Source: Metabacillus sp. FJAT-52054 (lineage in GTDB: Bacteria > Bacillota > Bacilli > Bacillales > Bacillaceae). Taken from it: DNA of 64,000 nt. Position 1 is the stretch's first letter. Each line of letters begins with the position of its first letter. The notes under the pieces were generated by a model. That model saw only the letters and a program-made list of their open reading frames with translations, ran no database searches and had not been told where the DNA came from. This document shows positions 35,509 to 44,910 of the stretch, in pieces. The position numbers and the translations under genes are program-made. The DNA is taken from positions 2,984,723-3,048,722 of the forward strand of contig NZ_CP147407.1 in the NCBI RefSeq assembly GCF_037201815.1, in the 5' to 3' direction.

Positions 35509-35850
35509 ATGTTAAATAACTCTGTTGATAGTACGCAAAAGAAAAAAGTGTGGAGCATTACAGATTTCAAATCAGATGGTAAGGAACGTGTTAGAGGTGT
35601 GTACCATATTCAAAATTTGAATGGTTATCACAATCTCTTGAAGGAAAATATAAATCGGGTTAATGGAGCGGCAGTGAAATACCTCGAGCATTATTTGAGC
35701 TGGTTTCAATTTTTAGACCAAATCAGGCACCGAAATGACGACACAACCGTTAGCAAGATGATTGTTGAAGGCTGCCTGTTCTCAATAGATGCCACCTATG
35801 ATAAATTTAGGTTATCAGAATTTTCCAAAGGAATATCAAAGCGATATTGA
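35509..35850 (+). pseudogene. IS1595-family transposase, C-terminal remnant
   Basis: Encodes 113 residues that match only the C-terminal part of ISXO2/IS1595 transposases: KSDGKERVRGVYHIQNLN, NRVNGAAVKYLEHYLSWFQF, and a tail with DDTTVSKMIVEGCLF. The N-terminal zinc ribbon and the DDE catalytic core are missing, and the frame begins directly after a terminator with no ribosome site. No terminal repeats are found. Scar of a lost insertion, next to AT-rich DNA. Confidence 0.8.
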
Positions 35851-35928
35851 TCATCAAGGGGCAGTTATATGGAACAAGTTAAGTTCCTAATTTGAATAAA
35901 TAATATTACATAGTAAAAGGGGATAGTT

Positions 35929-36783
35929 ATGAGTTTATTATTAGGTAAAGTTTCTATGGATGAAAGTGAACTAAAAAGTATATTAACTAAAATAAAATAT
36001 GGAGAAAGTGACTGGCAAGAGGCGGATAGGTTATTTATATTAAAATCTATGATAGAGCATATCGGTTCAACAGATGGTGAACTCCGCGACCAGTTGATTT
36101 ATACCTCTTTTTATAGATTGATAATTGAGAGTAATCAATTAGAACCTGAAATTTTAAATGAATTATTAGATACTTGTTTGAATGACCTTCTTTTTAAAGG
36201 AATCGGTGAAAAAGAAACGGATACTGTATTCACAAGAGCGTTTACTACACTTTTAATAGCAATAATCTTGAACAGAGATAATCAAGCAAATTTTTTATCA
36301 CCAAGCACAGTTTATAGCATTAAAGAGAAGTTAATTAAGTACATCAACCTTGAGAGAGATTTAAGAGGATATGTCGCTGGCAAAGGGTGGGCACACAGTA
36401 TTGCACACGTAGCTGACACTTTTGAAGAATTGGTGAAAAATCCAAAATTAGACACAGAAGTTTATCCAGAAATACTAAAGACATTGTGGAGTAAGATTCT
36501 AATATCTAACAGTGTCTATGTCCACGATGAAGATGAAAGGATATTAATACCTATACTTGAAATGCTGGAAAGAGGATTGGATGTTCAAGAAATAGAAGAA
36601 TTAATGCAACACTTACCGATTGAATTAATGGCTCAAAAGGAGCAGCTTGAGGATGAAAAGTATTGGCTCTTAGTGTTTAATATTAAAACATTCTTAAAAA
36701 GTTTTCACATTAAAATAAACGGTAATTCTAAATTACTATCATTTCAGAAAAGTATTGAACAGTGCCTAACAAAAATCCATTGA
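35929..36783 (+). CDS. DUF2785 family protein
   Basis: 284-residue helical protein with the DUF2785 core DLRGYVAGKGWAHSIAHVAD (about residues 144-163). Function of the family is unknown. AAGGGGATAG precedes the ATG. Its DNA is clearly richer in A+T than the flanking genes and it follows a transposase remnant, suggesting recent acquisition. Terminator follows at 36857. Confidence 0.82.
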   Translation: MSLLLGKVSMDESELKSILTKIKYGESDWQEADRLFILKSMIEHIGSTDGELRDQLIYTSFYRLIIESNQLEPEILNELLDTCLNDLLFKGIGEKETDTVFTRAFTTLLIAIILNRDNQANFLSPSTVYSIKEKLIKYINLERDLRGYVAGKGWAHSIAHVADTFEELVKNPKLDTEVYPEILKTLWSKILISNSVYVHDEDERILIPILEMLERGLDVQEIEELMQHLPIELMAQKEQLEDEKYWLLVFNIKTFLKSFHIKINGNSKLLSFQKSIEQCLTKIH

Positions 36784-36856
36784 AGAAACCTCTTCACTAT
36801 CTGTGATATGAGATTAAGCATAATACTTGGTCCTTATCAGGGGGCTTTAATTAGTC

Positions 36857-36890
36857 AAAGGAACTCCAAAATAACGGAGTTCCTTTTCTT
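36857..36890 (+). terminator. Rho-independent terminator after DUF2785 gene
   Basis: AAAGGAACTCC and GGAGTTCCTTT arms, 8-nt loop, then TTCTTTA. Confidence 0.8.
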
Positions 36891-36933
36891 TATTTCAAAG
36901 ACTCTGTTAATGCCTGGTGTTGATTTTTAACAC

Positions 36934-37068
36934 CTGTTGATTGGAGCGGAAGGCGTGAGACTCCGTGCTAAGAGCAGCGGGACAGGTGAGACCCCGCAGT
37001 CGCGAAGCGAAGAGGAGGCTCACCGCCCGCCCCGCTGGTCGCTGAGCGCCTGCAGCGGAAATCAACAG
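36934..37068 (+). repeat. Dispersed GC-rich inverted-repeat element, copy C
   Basis: 135-bp core CTGTTGATT to AATCAACAG in the opposite orientation to copies A and B. Outer arms ACTCTGTTAA (36901) and GTTTAACATAGC (about 37108) bound a full unit of about 220 bp that also includes paired TTGATTTTTAACAC-like stretches. It fills the gap between the DUF2785 terminator and pepV; no gene is seen there. Confidence 0.85.
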
Positions 37069-37149
37069 CCAAGTTTAAAAGAGCTATTTAAAAAATCAAC
37101 ATGATTGTTTAACATAGCTTTTCATTTAGTTAAAAATCTAATCAAAAAC

Positions 37150-38532
37150 TTATTTCGCTAATTCATAAATCGCCTGCGCATAAATTGCGGTTGCGCGGAT
37201 TAGGTCCTCTATTTCAATATACTCGTCCTTTTGATGAGCAATATCCGGTCTGCCAGGGAACAGCGGACCGAATGCCACGCCCGCTTTCAGTGAGCGGGCA
37301 TATGTTCCGCCGCCAATGGAAATCAGGCTCGCTTTCTCCCCGGTTTGCTCTTCATACACTTTGGAAAGCGTTTGGATAAGCGGATGATCCGCTTCTACAT
37401 AATGGGATGGTGAGTCATTGAACATGGTCAGTTCCGCACCTTCAATGGATTCAAAAGCAGCCTTGATTGGCTGGGATGATGCGGTAACCGGATAGCGGAC
37501 GTTGATTCCAAGCTCGCCGGTCTGATTTGAAAATTTCATCGTTCCAAGATTAACCGTTAAATCTCCGCTCACCTCATCGTTCGCTTTTATTCCAAGAGCC
37601 TGACCCCTTGTATCCCCATCAAAATGGTCTTTAATAAAAGAAACGAATCGTTTTCCGGCTTCGTCCAAATCGAGTGTTTCAAGGAATGATGCTAAGCTGA
37701 CTCCGGCATTCTTTCCATTGTTCGGTTCCATCGCATGTGCGGAAACCCCTTCAACCTGAAGGACCGTTTGTCCGCTTCCTCTTTTAACAGAACCCTTTAC
37801 ATCTTCTTTTTCAAGCCATGCTGAAAATTGAGCCTCGAGTTCATCGGTTCCTTTTACTTCAGCTTCCGCAAAATCAGGCACCATGTTAAAGCGGCGGCCC
37901 GAGGAGAAGGAAACAAGGGTTAAGCTACCGGAATCAGCTGATTCTCCATTAAATTGGAGTTTCGCATCAATAATCCCTTTTTCCGCATGAATAATCGGGA
38001 AATCCGCATCTGGTGCAAATCCGATATCAGGCATTTGCTCGTGTTTAAAATAGTGATCTACACAGCGCCAGTCACTCTCTTCGTCCGTTCCGATAATCAT
38101 GCGGACTTTTTTATTCAGCTCCACACCTGAATCCTTAACAAGCTTCATCGCGTGATAAGCTGCCATTGTCGGCCCCTTATCATCCAGTGCGCCGCGCGCA
38201 AATATTTTTCCGTCCCGTATCTCCGCTCCATAAGGATCTGAAGTCCATCCGTCTCCCTCAGGAACCACATCAATATGGCACAGGATACCAAGCAGTTCAT
38301 CCCCCTTGCCCATTTCCAAATGACCTGCATAGCCGTCCAGGTTTTTTGAAATGAAGCCATCCTTCTCGCCTTTATTCAGCAAGTGCTCAAACGCTTCCTG
38401 AATTCCTTTCCCAAAAGGAGCTCCTTCCTGTCCGTCTTCCTCATCCAATACGCTTTTAATGCGCAAAAATTCCTGAGTATCCTTAATGATCTGTTCCCGT
38501 CTTTTTTCTGTTTCTTCAATCCAATTAAACAT
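37150..38532 (-). CDS. pepV: Dipeptidase PepV (M20 family)
   Basis: 460-residue zinc dipeptidase that cleaves dipeptides in the cytoplasm. Metal and catalytic motifs: GILCHIDVVPEGDGW (His and Asp, about residues 82-92), ARGALDDKGPTMAA (bridging Asp about 117), GTDEESDWRC (catalytic Glu-Glu about 151) and GGGTYARS near the C-terminus. GAGGGG ribosome site. The order pepV-purine permease-ytzE matches ytjP-ytiP-ytzE in B. subtilis from memory, so this is backbone DNA. Confidence 0.93.
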   Translation of the reverse strand: MFNWIEETEKRREQIIKDTQEFLRIKSVLDEEDGQEGAPFGKGIQEAFEHLLNKGEKDGFISKNLDGYAGHLEMGKGDELLGILCHIDVVPEGDGWTSDPYGAEIRDGKIFARGALDDKGPTMAAYHAMKLVKDSGVELNKKVRMIIGTDEESDWRCVDHYFKHEQMPDIGFAPDADFPIIHAEKGIIDAKLQFNGESADSGSLTLVSFSSGRRFNMVPDFAEAEVKGTDELEAQFSAWLEKEDVKGSVKRGSGQTVLQVEGVSAHAMEPNNGKNAGVSLASFLETLDLDEAGKRFVSFIKDHFDGDTRGQALGIKANDEVSGDLTVNLGTMKFSNQTGELGINVRYPVTASSQPIKAAFESIEGAELTMFNDSPSHYVEADHPLIQTLSKVYEEQTGEKASLISIGGGTYARSLKAGVAFGPLFPGRPDIAHQKDEYIEIEDLIRATAIYAQAIYELAK

Positions 38533-38652
38533 CTTTAAACCCCTCTTCTGCTCTATGTATGATTTTGCTCTATATATGATAAGATACCAAACGAATAGGT
38601 TCTATGAAAGAACGGGGCACAAAAAAGAAACATACCCCTTGCATTTTTAATA

Positions 38653-38697
38653 AAAAACGAATATTATTATTAAGGTTTTGAAATAATGTTCGTATTA
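38653..38697. promoter_or_regulatory. PurR box pair upstream of purine permease
   Basis: Inverted CGAATATT (38658-38665) and AATGTTCG (38685-38692), each within a 13-base match to the Bacillus PurBox AWWWCCGAACWWT with two differences. They lie 20 bp before the permease start, so purine repression is likely. No room for a purine riboswitch. Confidence 0.6.
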
Positions 38698-38711
38698 TTT
38701 GGAGGTTTCCC

Positions 38712-40010
38712 ATGTTTAAACTAAAAGAGAACCAAACCACTTTAAGAACTGAAATAATCGCTGGCTTTACGACTTTTCTTACCATGGTCTACATCGTGGT
38801 AGTTAACCCGCAAATTCTATCTGCTGCCGGAGTACCTCCTCAGCAAGTATTTGTTGCAACCATTATCGCATCCATCATCGGAACCCTGTGGATGGCGTTT
38901 TTCGCGAACTACCCTATCGCAATCGCTCCGGGAATGGGCCTGAACGCCTATTTTGCTTTTTCCGTCGTTGGAGGAAAAGCAAACATTTCCTATGAAGTAG
39001 CATTTGCTTCCGTGTTTGTTGCTGGTATTATTTTTGTCATCCTTTCCCTTACTCCATTCCGAAAACAGCTGATTGAAGCGATCCCTTCAAACCTGAAAAA
39101 TGGAATTACAGCCGGAATTGGATTATTTATCGCTTTTATCGGACTCCGTACTTCCGGAATTGTTGCCGATCATCCTCAAAATCTCGTAGCACTGGGGGAT
39201 CTTCATTCAGCACCTGTCGTGCTCACCTTAGTCGGACTTGCTATTACACTCGTTCTGATGACACGCAATGTTAACGGCGCAATCTTTATTGGAATGATCG
39301 CGACCGGCCTCATTGCCTATTTTACCGGTCAGCTTAAGATTACCGGAGTAATGGCACTGCCGCATCTGCCTGAAGGAATCATCATCAACCCTATTACTGC
39401 ATTTGGTGATGTCATTCATTACGGTTTGTACGCTGTTGTATTCTCCTTTCTGCTTGTGACGATTTTTGACACAACCGGAACGATGATCGGGGTTGCCCAG
39501 CAGGCAGGCCTTATGAAAGGCAAAGAGCTTCCTAATGCAAGAAAAGCATTGCTTGCAGATTCGTCCGCTACAACAATCGGCGCCATGTTTGGTACAAGTC
39601 CTACGACAGCATACATTGAATCATCCGCAGGTGTTGCCGCTGGAGGAAGAACAGGTCTTACTGCGCTCGTAGTCGCCATTCTGTTCGCAATATCCTCCTT
39701 CTTCTTTCCGCTAGTAAGCGCAGTATCCGGGATTCCGGCGATTACGGCTCCTGCCCTGATCATTGTCGGAAGCTTGATGATGGGATCCATTGCGAACATC
39801 AACTGGGGAGAATTGGACGAAGCGTTCCCTGCATTCCTTGTTATTCTTAGCATGCCCCTTACTTCAAGCATTGCAACAGGTATTGCCCTGGGATTCATTT
39901 CTTACCCGCTCATGAAAGCAGCTAAGGGCAAATGGAAAGAGGTTCATCCTTTTGTTTATATCTTTGCCGTTTTGTTCTTTATTCATCTTGTTGTTATTGG
40001 GTCACATTAA
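38712..40010 (+). CDS. pbuO: NCS2 family guanine/hypoxanthine permease (PbuO-like)
   Basis: 432-residue AzgA-type purine permease with about 12-14 membrane segments. Family motifs: NYPIAIAPGMGLNAYFAF (about residue 70), FDTTGTMIGVAQQAG (about 250) and FGTSPTTAYIESSAGVA (about 300). PbuO rather than PbuG is inferred from the neighbourhood (pepV before, ytzE after) and the PurR boxes. TTTGGAGG ribosome site 5 nt upstream. Imports guanine, hypoxanthine or related bases by proton symport. Confidence 0.9.
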   Translation: MFKLKENQTTLRTEIIAGFTTFLTMVYIVVVNPQILSAAGVPPQQVFVATIIASIIGTLWMAFFANYPIAIAPGMGLNAYFAFSVVGGKANISYEVAFASVFVAGIIFVILSLTPFRKQLIEAIPSNLKNGITAGIGLFIAFIGLRTSGIVADHPQNLVALGDLHSAPVVLTLVGLAITLVLMTRNVNGAIFIGMIATGLIAYFTGQLKITGVMALPHLPEGIIINPITAFGDVIHYGLYAVVFSFLLVTIFDTTGTMIGVAQQAGLMKGKELPNARKALLADSSATTIGAMFGTSPTTAYIESSAGVAAGGRTGLTALVVAILFAISSFFFPLVSAVSGIPAITAPALIIVGSLMMGSIANINWGELDEAFPAFLVILSMPLTSSIATGIALGFISYPLMKAAKGKWKEVHPFVYIFAVLFFIHLVVIGSH

Positions 40011-40013
40011 AAA

Positions 40014-40057
40014 AATGCCGCCAATACTCTGTATACAGAGCTGGCGGCATTTTTTTT
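40014..40057 (+). terminator. Rho-independent terminator after purine permease
   Basis: AAATGCCGCCA and TGGCGGCATTT arms with an inner CTGTATACAG stem, then a T-run. Confidence 0.9.
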
Positions 40058-40122
40058 ATGGACAACGTTAAATGCTGCAGAGCGATAGATTCGGTAAGCT
40101 GCAATTTTGCGGGAGTGAATTC

Positions 40123-40275
40123 TTAATTGGATTCCCACGTCCTTCTGTTCACATAAAACGGAATATTGTCCTCAGGTACGGTATAAATCAATCCTCCATA
40201 AGGAAGGTATTCTGGCTGACCAAGCTTTGTCTCATAGTATGACCTTGCCTGCTGCTTTGGCCAGATCATTTTCAT
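40123..40275 (-). CDS. Possible 50-residue ORF of unknown nature
   Basis: Open frame MKMIWPKQQARSYYETKLGQ through YGGLIYTVPEDNIPFYVNRR, ending WESN. The composition looks protein-like but there is no ribosome site and it overlaps a glycosyltransferase-like remnant in another frame. It may be the tail of a degraded gene rather than a functional one. Not recognised. Confidence 0.25.
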   Translation of the reverse strand: MKMIWPKQQARSYYETKLGQPEYLPYGGLIYTVPEDNIPFYVNRRTWESN

Positions 40276-40360
40276 TGGAATAAACTAGTCCGGTTACCTG
40301 ATGCTGAACCATTTCAGGAATGCTCCCAGCCGCAGGCAATCCAAAGATTTGAACCTTAGC
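40232..40360 (-). pseudogene. Possible glycosyltransferase family 4 fragment
   Basis: A 42-codon frame reads AKVQIFGLPAAGSIPEMVQH then QVTGLVYSNENDLAKAAGK, which resembles the GLPVVATxxGGIPEMVxxGxTGxLV region of GT4 enzymes with a small gap. It begins right after a stop and ends in a stop, with nothing recognisable around it. The 40058-40625 gap otherwise holds no gene. Confidence 0.4.
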
Positions 40361-40691
40361 TTAGAAAATCATATTTCATATTAACATTCTGTTTCTATAG
40401 AACTAGGCAGAAGTCGAATTTGAGAAAAATTCATAATATGTGTGCCAGCTGGCATAAAGGATCGAAAATAGCATATATAGTAAACTGAAGTATGTTTTTA
40501 AATATGAATATGTTAATATTGTGTAAATTCAAGCCTCAAGGTAGAATCTTTCCAGCGATATCGTGTAAAATATAAATGTAGCATCAACTATACCAACTAA
40601 ATAGGGTAATACGAAGACATTTTCAGTGGTTGACATCCTAGATTGCTTCGGGTCTTTAGACCTGTTCAATCCAATAATGAGGAGTGGTTTT

Positions 40692-40913
40692 TTGAAACCT
40701 TCAACTAATCGTATGCTAAACCGTATCAAATCTATCTACATGTACATCATGGAAAGAGGTACAGTTACAACACAGCAGCTTGTTGACGAGTTTGGTATAA
40801 CACCAAGAACCATTCAGCGTGATTTAAATGTGTTAGCATACAACGAGCTTGTCAAGAGCCCCAGCAGAGGTAAGTGGACGACTACAAAAAAGAAAGTAAA
40901 ACTCACTTCGTAA
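40692..40913 (+). CDS. ytzE: DeoR-type HTH regulator YtzE
   Basis: 73-residue protein that is little more than a DeoR-type winged helix: MERGTVTTQQLVDEFGITPR and TIQRDLNVLAYNELVKSPSR. TTG at 40692 is the start, with GAGGAG 7-8 nt upstream; the ATG 22 codons earlier has none. It has no sugar-binding domain, as in B. subtilis YtzE, which occupies the same place next to the ytiP-type permease. Target unknown. Confidence 0.85.
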   Translation: MKPSTNRMLNRIKSIYMYIMERGTVTTQQLVDEFGITPRTIQRDLNVLAYNELVKSPSRGKWTTTKKKVKLTS

Positions 40914-40938
40914 CGCAAGCATGGTAAGAACCTATACA

Positions 40939-40976
40939 TAAAAAAGGAGCCCAAAAATTCTGGCTCCTCTTTTTTA
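40939..40976. terminator. Bidirectional terminator ytzE / pseudouridine synthase
   Basis: AAAAAAGGAGCC and GGCTCCTCTTTTTT arms around a 10-nt loop between convergent genes. It covers the stop codon of the minus-strand gene. Confidence 0.85.
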
Positions 40977-41702
40977 TATAAAATCTGCCGGTTTGCTATT
41001 TCGCAGAATCTCCACTTCTTCATCGGTCAAATCCCGGTACTCTCCAGGTTCAAGATCCTCATCCAGCTCTAAATCACCCATCGTAAGCCGCTTTAGGTAC
41101 GTCACTTTCTTACCGACCGCCTCAAACATTCTTTTCACCTGATGAAACTTCCCTTCTGTAATCGTCAGTTCAATTTCAGAGGTTTCCCCGCTTTTTAGAA
41201 TAATGAGTCTCGCAGGCTTTGTTACATATTCATCATCCAAGGTTACTCCTATTTTGAAAGCAGAGATATCAGATTCCGTGACCTCACCTGAAATAACCGC
41301 ATAATACGTTTTCGGAACATGCTTTTTTGGAGAAAGAAGCTGGTGGGAAAGCTGTCCATCATTCGTTATCACAAGCAGGCCTTCCGTGTCTTTGTCCAAT
41401 CTGCCAACTGGAAAAGGCTCTCTGACCGCATCCTCTGGAGTCAGCAGATCGATTACCGTATGCTGTGCAATATCCTCTGTAGCTGATAAAACGCCGGGAG
41501 GCTTATTCATCATCAGGTAAATAAACTCCCTGTACTCTACCTGTTCACCATTTACCGTCACCATCTGGTTTTCAGGATCCACATGTGTCTTGGCATCCTT
41601 AATGACGACACCATCCGCAAGCACAGCGCCTGTTTTCAGCATTTTCTTTACTTCCTTGCGGCTTCCATAACCAATTGTAGCCAGAAGTTTATCTATTCTC
41701 AT
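40974..41702 (-). CDS. RsuA-type rRNA pseudouridine synthase
   Basis: 242-residue enzyme that converts a specific 16S uridine (U516 in E. coli numbering) to pseudouridine. N-terminal S4 RNA-binding domain (MRIDKLLATIGYGSRKEVKK), catalytic Asp in VGRLDKDTEGLLVITNDG (about residue 104), and the KxxTEGKFHQVKRMF-like motif ITEGKFHQVKRMFEAVG (about 180). In B. subtilis the corresponding gene lies next to ytgP. 33 nt after murJ on the same strand. Confidence 0.92.
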   Translation of the reverse strand: MRIDKLLATIGYGSRKEVKKMLKTGAVLADGVVIKDAKTHVDPENQMVTVNGEQVEYREFIYLMMNKPPGVLSATEDIAQHTVIDLLTPEDAVREPFPVGRLDKDTEGLLVITNDGQLSHQLLSPKKHVPKTYYAVISGEVTESDISAFKIGVTLDDEYVTKPARLIILKSGETSEIELTITEGKFHQVKRMFEAVGKKVTYLKRLTMGDLELDEDLEPGEYRDLTDEEVEILRNSKPADFI

Positions 41703-41715
41703 TTACTTCCACCTC

Positions 41716-41750
41716 ATTTTAAAAGGAAAGGCTCTTAGGCCTTTCCTTTG
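41716..41750 (-). terminator. Terminator overlapping the murJ stop codon
   Basis: Minus strand AAAGGAAAGGCC-taaga-GCCTTTCCTTTT. The left arm contains the last murJ codons. May reduce readthrough into the pseudouridine synthase gene, since only 33 nt separate them. Confidence 0.65.
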
Positions 41751-43360
41751 TTTTTTCTGTTCAAAAATGCAAACCGTGAGCCGAAGAGTTTTTCAAGAAG
41801 GCGGGATTTATAAGCTCCATAAAGATAAGCTGTCGCCCCCCCGCCAATCGTCAATGCAAGCAAGAAACCAGCCTGTACTTTTCCAGCTTTAAAGTTAATA
41901 AAGATTTCGGCAAATGACTGTACAACCGAAACAATAATACCCATCATAACAGTCAAAATCAGAATGAAGATTGTTCTTTTAAAGAATTTATTCATACTAA
42001 ACTTCGCATGTCTTTTAATCATAGCAAACCCGTACAGAATGGAAACGGCGAAGCCAAGAGAAGTCGCAAGAATTGATCCTTCTCCTCCCAGCCACAGCAC
42101 CAGCGGATAGTTTACTGCCGCTTTAACGATTAACCCGACTGCAAGGCTGATAACCGCAAGCTTCTGCTTGTTAATCCCCTGCAGGATCGCAGCATTTACG
42201 GTGAAGTAGCAAAAGAGCAGGGCAGATGGTGCCTGCCATTGGAGGAGCCATGCTGCTTCTTGAGAATAATCAAAAAACAGTTTATAAATCGGTCCGGCGA
42301 GAATGATCATTCCTGCTGAGGCCGGCAAAATTAAAAACATGATGATTTGAAAGGCCTGGTTGATCTGCTGGTGCACCTGACGCATCCCGCCTGCTGTAAA
42401 GGCTCTTGTGATAGATGGAACAAGAGTTAGACCAAATGCAGTAGCTAATGAAACCAGAATCATAATTAAAGATCTGCCTTGAAATTGCACATAAGCAAAA
42501 ATATCTTTGGATTCTTTAAGCGTATATCCTTTTTCCGTTAAAGCAGGATACATCGAATCCTGATCAATCAACTGATAAAGAGGAATCGCGAGACCTACAA
42601 ATACAAAAGGAAGCGAATAGGCGAGGAGTTCTCTAAAGAGCTTTCTCATTTTGATATCGGAAGGCGGTATTGTATTTTCTTTCATCGCCTCAAGGGTATG
42701 TCTTCGCTTTCTCCAATATGCATACAGAACCAAAAGTCCCCCAGCCGCTCCAACTGCCGCAGCCAGAGTCGCATATCCAATAGCGGTGACAAGTGAGCCA
42801 TCGTAAATATGAAGCACTGCATACACGGAGGCCAGCAGGAAAATAATCCGGAACAGCTGCTCGACTACCTGAGACACGGATGTCGGGCCCATCATTTGAT
42901 GCCCCTGAAAAAAACCTCTGATGAGAGCCATAATAGGTACGATTATCAGTGCAACGCTTAGCATCCGAATCACATACGTAACATTCTCAATGTCCTCAAT
43001 TGGAGATTTTTTAGAGTCAAGAGAGGCCTGGGCAATGTCCGGAGCAAGATAATACAAGGCTGCAAAACTGGCTAAGCCCATAAGAAGCATGACAATCATT
43101 CCATTACGGAACATTCTCAGGCTGGTCTGATAATCGCCCATAGAGTTATATTTCGATACAAATTTGGAGACAGCCATTGGAAAACCTGCTGTTGCAATAC
43201 TTAGAAAAATAACATATGGAGTATATCCCATTTGATAGAGAAAGGTTCCTTCGTTACCGACCATTGCAAAAAATGGTACCATGTAAATAATCCCGAGCAA
43301 TCTCGATATGTATGTACCTAAAGTTAATATAAACGTGCCTTTTAACAATTTATCCGACAT
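41735..43360 (-). CDS. murJ: Lipid II flippase MurJ (YtgP-like, MOP superfamily)
   Basis: 541-residue integral membrane protein with 14 predicted segments. It begins MSDKLLKGTFILTLGTYISR, the usual YtgP N-terminus, and the second Met is taken as start. Family features: conserved GTFLYQMGYTPYVIFLSIAT, MALIRGFFQGHQMMGPTSVSQ and GINKQKLAVISL. YtgP serves as the MurJ-type lipid II flippase for peptidoglycan in B. subtilis, with Amj as alternative. Divergent from ytfP and followed by the pseudouridine synthase gene, as in B. subtilis. Confidence 0.9.
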   Translation of the reverse strand: MSDKLLKGTFILTLGTYISRLLGIIYMVPFFAMVGNEGTFLYQMGYTPYVIFLSIATAGFPMAVSKFVSKYNSMGDYQTSLRMFRNGMIVMLLMGLASFAALYYLAPDIAQASLDSKKSPIEDIENVTYVIRMLSVALIIVPIMALIRGFFQGHQMMGPTSVSQVVEQLFRIIFLLASVYAVLHIYDGSLVTAIGYATLAAAVGAAGGLLVLYAYWRKRRHTLEAMKENTIPPSDIKMRKLFRELLAYSLPFVFVGLAIPLYQLIDQDSMYPALTEKGYTLKESKDIFAYVQFQGRSLIMILVSLATAFGLTLVPSITRAFTAGGMRQVHQQINQAFQIIMFLILPASAGMIILAGPIYKLFFDYSQEAAWLLQWQAPSALLFCYFTVNAAILQGINKQKLAVISLAVGLIVKAAVNYPLVLWLGGEGSILATSLGFAVSILYGFAMIKRHAKFSMNKFFKRTIFILILTVMMGIIVSVVQSFAEIFINFKAGKVQAGFLLALTIGGGATAYLYGAYKSRLLEKLFGSRFAFLNRKNKGKA

Positions 43361-43533
43361 AAAGGTTATCACCATTCTTGTGAAAGATAGGGTTCTTCTA
43401 TTAATTGAACTTTTCTATTTTAACACACGAATGCACGAAGAGGAAAAGTTGTTCGGATTTGGCATTTTTCTTTCTCCTGCTTTCGGCTATAATGAATGGA
43501 GATTTGCGGAATGAAAACGAAGGTTGTGAAAAG

Positions 43534-44817
43534 ATGAACTATGATGTAATCGTAATCGGCGGCGGCCCCTCAGGACTTATGGCGGCAATATCTGCCGGCA
43601 GCAGGGGCGCCAAGGTTCTGCTCATCGATAAGGGCAGCAAGCTTGGCCGGAAACTCGCGATTTCCGGAGGCGGACGCTGCAATGTGACCAATAGGCTGCC
43701 TGTGGATGAAATTATTAAGCATATACCCGGCAATGGCCGATTTTTATATAGTGCTTTCTCAGAATTCAGCAATGAAGATATCATTTCCTTTTTTGAAGGA
43801 CTTGGAGTCGGACTGAAGGAAGAAGATCACGGACGGATGTTTCCCGTTTCCAATAAAGCTCAGTCTGTCGTCGATTCGCTGCTTGAGGAGCTTAAAAGAC
43901 TCAAGGTTCAAATCAGGGTCAACGAGCCGGTAAATCAGGTTGAATATGAAAATCAACAGGTGAAGGGCGTCACCTTGAAGACCGGCGAGTTTATTTCCTG
44001 TGATGCCGTCGTAACAGCCGTCGGCGGAAAAAGTGTGCCTCACACAGGAAGCACAGGCGACGGATATGCGTGGGCTGAAAAAGCCGGGCACACCATCACC
44101 GACCTATTCCCGACCGAAGTTCCTGTTACATCAAGCGAACCCTTTATCAAAAATAAATCACTTCAGGGACTCGCATTAAGAGATGCGGCTCTGAGCGTGC
44201 TCAATCCTAAAGGAAAAACAGTCATAACCCATAAAATGGACATGCTCTTTACTCATTTTGGCATTTCAGGACCAGCCGTCCTTCGCTGCAGCCAGTATAT
44301 CGTGAAAACGATGAAGAAGTTCAATGCGCAGTATGTCAGAGTATCCATTGATGCTTTGCCTGGCCGAAAAGAAGAGGAAATTTTTCAGGAGCTCGTGAAG
44401 CTTGGAAAAGATGAACCGAAAAAAGCCCTTAAAAATCTCTATAAAGGGCTGCTTCCTGAGAGGTATCTGCTATTCTTACTGGAACAGCAATCCATCGATC
44501 CGAGTGAAACGTATGCCCAGATTCCCCATGATAAGCTCAGAGCTTTCGCTAAATCATGCAAGCAATTTGAGTTTAAGGTCGATGGCACCCTGCCGCTCGA
44601 TAAAGCATTCGTTACAGGCGGCGGTGTATCCGTAAAGGAAATTCATCCGAAAGAAATGGCCTCCAAGCTAATGCCTGGTCTTTATTTCTGCGGTGAAATC
44701 CTTGATATTCACGGCTATACAGGGGGGTACAATATAACGGCCGCCCTCATTACCGGAAAACTTGCAGGACACAATGCCGCAGAATACGCGAAATATAAAG
44801 AGGAAAGCCCGGTGTGA
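43534..44817 (+). CDS. ytfP: HI0933/BaiN-like flavoprotein YtfP
   Basis: 427-residue NAD(P)/FAD-dependent oxidoreductase. Rossmann motif [20 protein letters not shown] at the start, family signature [10 protein letters not shown] (about residue 48), [20 protein letters not shown] (about 165) and C-terminal [16 protein letters not shown]. Substrate in Bacillus unknown; relatives act on bile acids or unknown quinoid compounds. The start [10 protein letters not shown] is preferred, although a longer frame upstream is open, because cofactor-binding strand 1 should lie at the N-terminus. Confidence 0.88.
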   Translation: MNYDVIVIGGGPSGLMAAISAGSRGAKVLLIDKGSKLGRKLAISGGGRCNVTNRLPVDEIIKHIPGNGRFLYSAFSEFSNEDIISFFEGLGVGLKEEDHGRMFPVSNKAQSVVDSLLEELKRLKVQIRVNEPVNQVEYENQQVKGVTLKTGEFISCDAVVTAVGGKSVPHTGSTGDGYAWAEKAGHTITDLFPTEVPVTSSEPFIKNKSLQGLALRDAALSVLNPKGKTVITHKMDMLFTHFGISGPAVLRCSQYIVKTMKKFNAQYVRVSIDALPGRKEEEIFQELVKLGKDEPKKALKNLYKGLLPERYLLFLLEQQSIDPSETYAQIPHDKLRAFAKSCKQFEFKVDGTLPLDKAFVTGGGVSVKEIHPKEMASKLMPGLYFCGEILDIHGYTGGYNITAALITGKLAGHNAAEYAKYKEESPV

Positions 44818-44836
44818 ATTTGCCGGGCTTTTTTGC
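44804..44836 (+). terminator. Terminator overlapping ytfP stop codon
   Basis: AAAGCCCGG and CCGGGCTTTTTT arms with a 10-nt loop that contains the TGA stop. Confidence 0.8.
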
Positions 44837-44910
44837 TTTTTATAAGGGGCTGCATATGGGGCTGCGGGCATTAGCGAAAGCTGTCGAAAAGTCAATATTC
44901 TTAAAAAATA

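Noticed and set aside
35509-35850. Intact hypothetical gene
   Set aside because: Only the C-terminal part of an IS1595 transposase is present, without start signals or the catalytic core.
38570-38711. Purine riboswitch before the permease gene
   Set aside because: The PurR boxes end 15 bp before the start and no three-way-junction sequence or terminator is visible.
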